A stretch of DNA of 64,000 bases from Paraspadella gotoi (lineage: Eukaryota; Chaetognatha). The notes under the pieces are model-generated. The model made no database searches. It had not been told where the DNA came from and saw nothing but the letters and a program-made list of their open reading frames with translations. A program made the translations under genes and the position numbers. This document shows, one piece after another, positions 26,335 through 64,000 of this stretch (position 1 is its first letter; each line of letters begins with the position of its first letter). The stretch lies in contig CM119267.1 in the NCBI GenBank assembly GCA_051294375.1, positions 9,598,339 to 9,662,338 on the forward strand, written 5' to 3'.

Positions 26335-27163
26335 TCTCCTCTCTATCTCTCTTTCTCGTCTCATTTAACTGGCACAATTCCGCTCTTCCCATTCAGTTAT
26401 TCATCTCTGACCCTCGAATTATTACTCGCGCAATCGATCGTAAAAGTATTTTTTTTCTCGCGCCATTGAACGATGAGATTATTTCTTTTGCTTCTCCTTA
26501 CGCTCACCTTCTTATCTTTTTGATATATTCACCTTAGCTAACCTTAACCTTCCTTTTTTCCTGTTCACCTTTTTTTTTAGTCTCCATTTTTGCCATATCT
26601 GAATTTTGACTCATCACAACTTTTCCCTTGTTTTTTCGTCCTATTATGTTCTCGTTTTTTTTTAAAGACTAATATATTCTTATCTCCGTTTTTTTTTTAC
26701 TATTGGGATACTCAGTCCCGGATTTCTTCACGAAATCTTCTCCCTTTCCTTCCAACTCCTCCACTCGCACATCGCCAGAACCTCGCTCTCTCTCTCTCTG
26801 TCTGTCTTCTCTCTCCATGACTAATGAGGCTTTCCGACCCGGTCTCGAACCCCGTTGGTGGGCGCTGCTTTCGACGCCGCGTTAACGACCTCCGTGTTTC
26901 CTCGCTCCCCGCCCCCCTTTCTCGGGGCGCCGGTTCCATCGACCCCTCGCTTCCTCGACGCACACCCTGACCTTTTTTTTTTGTTTTCCCAAAGTCACCC
27001 ATCATTCTCTCGTACTACATCCCCTTCTCCCTACGCTCCAGCGTCCCTGGCGCCCCAGTCCGACTCCCTGCGGGCCAAAGACGCGCGTAACTCGTATCTC
27101 GCTCGCGGCCCAGCCACTCCCACGTGTCGCCGCCCGCCACGATCCCAGTTTTTCGCGGCGCAC

Positions 27164-27254
<91 letters not shown>
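25688..27254. repeat. Non-coding DNA with two long (CT)n tracts
   Basis: Pure CT at about 26,259-26,332 and about 27,165-27,254. The DNA between them is pyrimidine-rich, and CpG-rich from about 26,830. No exon is recognised. Confidence 0.8.
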
Positions 27255-27257
<3 letters not shown>

Positions 27258-28780
27258 TTTTTCTCACCGAATACTTCCCCGAGTTCCCTAAATTCTCACA
27301 GCCTTCTGTCACGGTTGTCTCGGTCCTCGGCGCCCACGCCTCTGAAAAGCGCCGGAAGCTTTGATGAGCGCCTCGAAACGGAAGAGTCGCGCCGGAAATG
27401 AGAGACACGCGCGTCGGTCGCGGCGTCGTTTCTTTTTTTTTTCCCGCGCGATTCGCGTCGTCGCGTCGCGGTTTTTCTCCGCGCTGCCCCGCGATTCCCC
27501 GCGCTGCTCTGCGCTACTTTTTTTTTTTGAGGTGGCGGAAATTTATCTACCTGATTTTATTTTTATTTTTTCCTTTTTTTTTTTTTTGCCGCGATTTTTT
27601 TCTTTTGATCCTTTCAAAGCGACGACGTATCGATAATTTTGCGTTTGATAACTTACGATTGTGTTATTGACGTTTTTTGGAGATTTTCGTTTTTTTTTAG
27701 TAGCCTGCTTCAAGGTGAGTCTATTATTCCTTACTGAAAAAGATCGAGTAAAATTCAAAGCAATTTATATCATAAGAATTATATTTTGTGAAGAAAAACA
27801 GAATTATAAATATAAGTGCAGGAATTTAGAAATGTAACTATGTATTTTTGAATATTGACAAAATTTCCTCCCTTCATAATTTTTTTGTCATTAAACTTTG
27901 ATAATTACCTCAAGATTTGTTTTCCTAATAAGTGATAAGAAGATATATATCCGTCCGAGCGTCCCTATGTGGCCGCTCATCCATCTCGTGCTAATTAGAC
28001 CTGAGCTATCTTTTCACATCTTTCAAATTTAACGAGATTAATGCCATTTTTTTTCATTGTGGGAGCTGGAACGGGGGGGGGTATTTTTTTTTAACGTCTT
28101 CCCGCCTTTTCTTTCAACGCGTACGATTTTATTTTTTTAATTTTTTTTAAAAATTAACAGATAACGAAACTCTTTGATAAGTCGAGGAAATCTTGACAGG
28201 TTGTTCGCCATTGTTGTAAACAAGAAAAAAGTTTCGAAGGAAAAAATCGGATTTTCCCCTCCGAAAACTCGAATTTTAAAATTCATAATAAAACAGAATA
28301 TTTATTATTTAGTAAATTTTTAATAAAAATAAAATAAAATAAAGACCACGACGACGACGACGACGACGACGACCAAACAAAAAAAAATCGATTTACGCCT
28401 AATACCGATTTCCGATTCGTTTCTCTTCGGACGGCGCGAAATGGAAAGCAAACGCGACTGTCACGCGGAAAAAAACAAACAATATCACGGATCGTCGCCT
28501 CGTCACGCGTTTTCGTCAAAATACGATTGACGCGGAATCGTCAATCGTCTCCGCCTCGACCGGAAAGGGTTGGCGTGTGACGTTTACGCGCGGAGAGCGA
28601 GATCGAGCGAAGTTTAGACGGGGGGGGGGGCGGGGGGAGGCGGGGTAGGAGGGTGAGAGTCGAGGGGGCGCGGGTGAGTTAGGGCGAAGTTAGAGGCGAG
28701 GATTTAAAGGGTTTCGAGAGAGAATCGTGAGATTAGCGAAGAGGAAAGCGAACGCGTGGGGATTAGGGTAGAAGGATTAG
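27255..28780. promoter_or_regulatory. CpG-rich region with a G-quadruplex-like run
   Basis: CpG-rich at 27,300-27,500 and 28,380-28,770. A possible micro-exon sits at 27,701-27,714 between TTTTTTTTAG and GTGAGT. An (ACG)n run lies at about 28,346-28,373. At 28,620-28,655 four or more G-runs of three to ten bases are separated by short loops on the + strand, a G-quadruplex pattern. A promoter for the downstream receptor is possible but unproven. Confidence 0.35.
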
Positions 28781-29300
28781 TGAATGATTTAATTTAAAGA
28801 GCGCTGAGGCTACAGATTCTCGAGATATCTTTCCGGGTGTCGGGAGGAAGTAGTTTATTTACATTTTAAATTACATTAAATTAAAGTTTGGAATTTAAAA
28901 AAAAATATTTGTTTTCCTTTTTTTATTTTAACCTCAATTGTCGGTTTAAAATGCGAACGTATAGAACATGACCATTGACCAATTTGATAGGTCGGTAAGA
29001 AAACCAAGTAATTATTAAACCAAAATGCAGGCGAAAAGTTTTGTTTACTACATCAGCGTAAGGCAATTGAAGGAGAATTTTACGTTCCTTTGGGCGGAAT
29101 CGTGAAAGAGAGGAAATAAAAGCGAAAGGTGGAGTGAGGGAAAGGCTAGCATTTAGATTCGCGGGATTAAATAAAAAAAAGGGGCGGGGTCGAGCTTGTA
29201 AAGCTTGTGAAACAGCTTAAACGTTGGAAAAAGTTTTTTTTTTCCATTTCACTCGAGAGGAAAAGAAAAAAGAGAGCTAAAGACGAACTGAATTGAGTCG
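28781..29300. other. AT-rich non-coding DNA
   Basis: No recognised feature. Confidence 0.45.
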
Positions 29301-29307
29301 AGAGGAG

Positions 29308-29375
<68 letters not shown>

Positions 29376-29391
29376 AGAAGAGAGAGAGAAG
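29301..29391. repeat. (GA)n microsatellite, interrupted
   Basis: GA run with GAAG and GGAG interruptions. Confidence 0.95.
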
Positions 29392-29504
29392 AAATTGGAA
29401 GGCGGGCGACAAAGGAGCTGATTTTCTCTCTCGGCGACATTCAATGCCATCGCCCATCGGCGCCGTCGCCTCATTTCCTCGAAGCCTTCGTCGGGCAAAT
29501 TGCG

Positions 29505-29650
29505 TCGGGCGACGTAGAATTTGTCGGGCAAATTGATTCATGCGATGTAATCTTCTTTAGGGATATTGTGTCGGGCGACGTAGCTTTTGTCAGGCAAATT
29601 GATTTGTGGGATGTTGTCTACATTGGGGGTTTTGTGTCGGGCGACTTCGC
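29505..29650. repeat. 66-bp minisatellite, about 2.2 units
   Basis: TCGGGCGACGTAG begins at 29,505 and recurs at 29,571 and (as TCGGGCGACTT) at 29,637, an exact 66-bp period. GTC-GGCAAATTGATT is shared inside each full unit. Confidence 0.85.
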
Positions 29651-30026
29651 ATCATTGGCCGGATTTGTGTTATATCATCATTATATTATCATTTATATTT
29701 ATATCGTTTTCATTGAGAGATAGTGTTTCCTTCGACATTACCTTTTAGGGCATATAAATTACATAATATCGGATGATTTTAAGTGCGTTGAACTATTAGT
29801 TTGTTTACGTTTTAATTGATTTATTTGATTAATTTTTTTTCTATCTCTATTTTATTATATTTTCGTTTGCTCAGACTTAGTCTATGTTTGTCGATGATTA
29901 TTCTACCGAATCAACCATGTTGTATTCAAATAGAATCGCATATATTAGTGTCTGGCCGCGTACCCTTTGTCAAGCAAATAGTTTTGCGGGCCACGTACAG
30001 GTTTCGTCTCTGCTCGAGCCAACGTA

Positions 30027-30057
<31 letters not shown>

Positions 30058-31401
30058 TCGTCGTCGTCGTCATCGTTTCCGGCGTCGGCGATATCGACCG
30101 TGTCAAAGTCGCTATCATCGCCGATCGCATCGTCAACGCCGCAGAATTGGGTTAACGAGCCTTCGCTTCCACAACTTTTTTTTTTTCGTAATTAATTTCA
30201 TTTTTGAAGGACACGAAACGACCCGTTTTTTTTTCGTCCATAATTTGTTTTTTTCTCGATGGAAGCGAAACAACGACGACGACGATTACGACGACGACGA
30301 TGTCGACGACGAAAATAACGACGAAGACCATGTCGACGACGAAAGCCCTAGTAATTAGTTTTTTATTTTTTTTTTTTTTTTGCAGAATTTTCAACTGTCG
30401 ACGCCCGCGGACGCAGAGATCCCGATCGGGCGTTGATCCGACAGACCTAATCTAGAGAGGGTGTGGATCCGTTACGAAAACCTGATCGAAATTGGCTACG
30501 GGCGACGTTTGGACGAGGGAACGCTTCCACGTTATAATTACGCCTTTTTTTAACTCTCATTCTCGTTCGACGCGAGAGATGAAAAATTTTAAATTGAAAA
30601 CGAATCATAAAAAAAAAATTTGTTCTGCCATCTATTGACATTGGGAAATGAGCAACGTCCACAATTTAAACTTGAATCTCACGTGAACAAATTTATCGTT
30701 GAAAATTATTTTTAACAAGAGTAAATATTTTAAAAACAGATTGTCGGAAAAACTATAAAAGCTTAAAGTCACGCTCCATCAATTGACGCATTTTTACTCA
30801 AAATTCCCTTCAAAAATCAACTATGGCGGACCAATGAACCGCCCTTAACGTTCATATCTCACCAAGTCTATAATTCAAAAAAAAAAAAAAAATATAAAAA
30901 AACAAGTGTGTTAGGTTCCATCCAACTCTGGCCGATTCAGCACTTCCCCCTTTTCTCAGTTGATCAGCGATGAAAAACTTCCCCTCCTCCTGGCGGTGAC
31001 TCTGTGGTTATTAGGTTTTTCAGACCATCGACACAAAAATGCAAATATGATGATGAACTGCACCGGCGACCAAATGGAGGGGGCGTGTCCCCCGAGGTAA
31101 GTGAGAAAGTATTTTTTTTTAGGAGGAGGAGGAGGAGGAGGAGGGGTGAGACGTGTTTGGAACTGAAGGAAGTGTTTTGAGTGGGTTTAACTTCAAGGAA
31201 TTTTCTTTGAATGGAGGAAAGTGCTGATATAAAAAAAAAAGGATGGATCAAAAGCTAGATTATATAATTCAAAAGGAAGGGAAGGAAGTTTCTTGATTGG
31301 ATTTAAGAAGGAATCAAAAGTATATGAAAGCGAAGGTCAAAAAGGCAAAAGAATTTCTCAAGAAACTAGTATTCGTAGAAGTTTATATCTATAAAAAAAG
31401 A
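29651..31401. other. Non-coding DNA upstream of the inverted repeat
   Basis: Includes (GTC)n at about 30,026-30,060 and more irregular triplets to 30,130, and a GAC/GACGAC segment at about 30,270-30,345. An acceptor-like polyT + TGCAG ends at 30,385. A (GGA)n run lies at about 31,120-31,146. No conserved exon is found. Confidence 0.45.
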
Positions 31402-31763
31402 CTGGGAGGAAAAAATGTCAGGATCAGTAGATTTAGAATTAATTTAAGAACTATTTTAAGACTAGTGGCAACTAAACTAAGAAAAGACCAAGAATATGTC
31501 TTTCGATTCGTCTTCTTAAATCTCTTCCAAAGTATCTGTCTCCAAGCGAAGCATTAAAACTAGTAAACGATGCGGAACCGAGGCTTATCGTTTTCAACCA
31601 TCGGCCTTGGGCTTTCTGATCTTTTAGGGATTACGTTGACGACAGAAGAAAAAAAAAAAACATTTCGGCGATCAGACATTCGACCGTTTACCCCGGTCCT
31701 CCCAACCCTTCGACCCCACGCTCTCCCTGCTTCCTCATCTTTTTTTTTTTTTTTGGTTCACAG

Positions 31764-62392
<30,629 letters not shown>

Positions 62393-62681
62393 NNNNNNNN
62401 NNNNNNNNNNNNNNNNNNNNNNNNNNNNNNNNNNNNNNNNNNNNNNNNNNNNNNNNNNNNNNNNNNNNNNNNNNNNNNNNNNNNNNNNNNNNNNNNNNNN
62501 NNNNNNNNNNNNNNNNNNNNNNNNNNNNNNNNNNNNNNNNNNNNNNNNNNNNNNNNNNNNNNNNNNNNNNNNNNNNNNNNNNNNNNNNNNNNNNNNNNNN
62601 NNNNNNNNNNNNNNNNNNNNNNNNNNNNNNNNNNNNNNNNNNNNNNNNNNNNNNNNNNNNNNNNNNNNNNNNNNNNNNNNN
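62393..62681. other. Assembly gap (289 N)
   Basis: Interrupts the receptor gene directly after TM5. The TM6 exon may lie here or beyond the window. Confidence 1.
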
Positions 62682-62823
62682 ATAAGAAAAGGTAATGGAA
62701 TAAGGAATAAAGATCGAAAAAAGAAAGCATAAAAAGAAAAAAGAAAACAACATAAAAAAAAAAAAAAGCCAGCCCTACCCACACTTTGAGAAAACGGATG
62801 GTGCTAAACCCTTCATCCTCTTA

Positions 62824-62856
62824 GAGTCTAACTTAGACTTAACCTAAGTTAGACTC
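62824..62856. repeat. Perfect 13-bp hairpin
   Basis: GAGTCTAACTTAG (62,824-62,836) and CTAAGTTAGACTC (62,844-62,856) are exact reverse complements with a 7-nt loop. Confidence 0.9.
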
Positions 62857-63380
62857 AGACTTCGCATCTTTAATCGAACTCGCGAGTTTCGACGATTGAC
62901 TTTTCCTTTCAACTTTCTTCTTTTTACATTTTTCTTCTTTTTTTTTTCTCTCTCGGATCGATCGCGAACATCGTTAGCTCGAAGGTTCGCCGCGAATTTG
63001 AACTCCTTTAAGTTCAACGGCCGAATTTTCTCACCTCTTCCTCCACCTCCACCTCCACCTCCACGCCCCAGAACCAAAATTTACCTTGAAATTCGATTTA
63101 CGGAAACGAGAACAACCGGCTGGGTACTATACTAAACGCCCTCTTCGGGCTGATTTCGTAAAATATACTAAAAAAAAACTGCGCGTAGGGGTGGGACCGT
63201 GGGAGTTAAGACGCTTTCACAATTTATCATGCACCACTTTCCATTAATGTCCGATGGAAGAGCGAACGAAACACAGCAGCAAATCCAGCATCCGCAAAAA
63301 AACGTCACTTTACCGACCTCAGAACACTGTAAAGAACCACCTGTCAAAAATGAAACAAATATATTAATTTAAAAATATCC

Positions 63381-63450
63381 AACATAAAAATTTTTCCATT
63401 CATTTAATAAATAAGCTTTCGCCCTGACTTTGTACAGGCTTTGGTGACCT
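63381..63450 (+). mobile_element. Fragment of the CCCTGACTTT dispersed repeat
   Basis: AACATAAAAATTTTTCCATT, then TTAATAAATAAGC, then CCCTGACTTTGTACAGGCTT. Matches the start of the 16,869 copy including the upstream AACATAAAAAT. Confidence 0.75.
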
Positions 63451-64000
63451 CACTATACACTACTTATGCATCAGAATTATATACACACCTATAATACATA
63501 CACTTATCACTATCGTCCCATTCTTCATCGAAACCTCTTCTAAATCCCGTTTCTCCTCCCACCTGTTTTCTAACCCCTCCTTCCCGCCGCAGGAAGCCCC
63601 GCTCTGGCGAGTCTCCTCTCTTACTCAATTCAATCAAATATATACAATTATATATCTCTGAAACTCTCGGCATCGTACGAGTGAAGTTCAAATGATCTAT
63701 GGGCATGAAAGCATAGAGAAATCGTGAGCAGGGCGCGGAGCTTCGAGTTCTCGCCTCTCTCGCCGCGAGCAGAGCATTCGTAGTTTGATGTTGAAATTTA
63801 GATAGAAACTAGTCTCTAATTCTGAAGAAGAAATGATGCCAGGTCTGAAGTAAATATAGTTATATAGTTAGATGAAGAGAGCACTATGACAATTATATGG
63901 ATGAAATACTAAACGAATTCACTTCTATCTCCAGTTCAATACTCAAATGTAAAGTGTACTCGCTTGAAGTTGGAACACATGCATCTCAAGAATTATTTAT

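Larger units (their letters stand above)
62682..64000. other. Non-coding DNA after the gap
   Basis: No TM6 (FxxCWxP) or TM7 (NPxxY) coding exon is recognisable. Contains a (CCACCT)n run at about 63,041-63,064 and a dispersed repeat copy at 63,381-63,450. Confidence 0.5.

Noticed and set aside
31297-31557. 86-codon frame containing Arg/Lys-rich NVRISRFRINLRTIL
   Set aside because: It appears again in the right arm only because the DNA is duplicated. There is no family resemblance, and its start lies outside the duplicated block.

Overview
This window is from an animal nuclear genome, most likely an invertebrate and probably an arthropod. The evidence is spliced genes with GT-AG introns, a receptor of the somatostatin / allatostatin-C type, very dense (CT)n/(GA)n microsatellites, AT-rich non-coding DNA with short CpG-rich islands, many small foldback transposons, and scaffold gaps (runs of N). 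The species cannot be named from the sequence alone. Most of the 64 kb is repeat or unrecognised non-coding DNA.

Two protein-coding genes are well supported, both on the + strand. (1) A compact flavoprotein gene lies at about 20,590-23,111. It has a TATA-like box, a 5' UTR exon, three coding exons and an AATAAA signal, and encodes a 656-residue FAD-dependent amine oxidase of the L-amino-acid-oxidase type. (2) A long receptor gene runs from about 31.8 kb to beyond 62.4 kb. Six GT-AG exons join in a single reading frame and encode the N-terminal tail through TM5 of a somatostatin/allatostatin-C-type peptide GPCR. The TM6-TM7 exons and the initiator exon are not seen; one gap begins right after the TM5 exon.

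Layout: 0-9.8 kb is non-coding, with microsatellites, a long polypurine tract and a dispersed repeat. At 9.85-11.42 kb a 54-bp minisatellite (about 17 units) abuts a foldback MITE. 11.4-20.5 kb is non-coding with dispersed repeats and a second MITE. 20.6-23.1 kb holds the oxidase gene, followed by a duplicated foldback repeat at 23.4-24.3 kb. 24.3-31.4 kb is partly CpG-rich and could hold the receptor promoter and 5' UTR exons. 31.4-52.2 kb is a 20.8-kb head-to-head inverted repeat: the left arm holds receptor exons N-tail, TM1, TM2 and TM3, and the right arm is a reverse-complement copy of them. 52.2-61.7 kb is the rest of the TM3-TM4 intron as assembled, including a 3.4-kb foldback transposon with 1-kb arms. 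61.7-62.4 kb holds the TM4 and TM5 exons, then a gap.

The striking feature is the giant palindrome. The right arm differs from the left in the exons only by single-base insertions and deletions (ten in 458 nt, no substitutions). It also lies between two gaps of exactly 25 N. That pattern suggests a noisy long-read fill or fold-back assembly error more than an old duplication, although a very young real inversion duplication is not excluded. I found no prokaryotic features, CRISPR arrays or obvious new defence or metabolic system.
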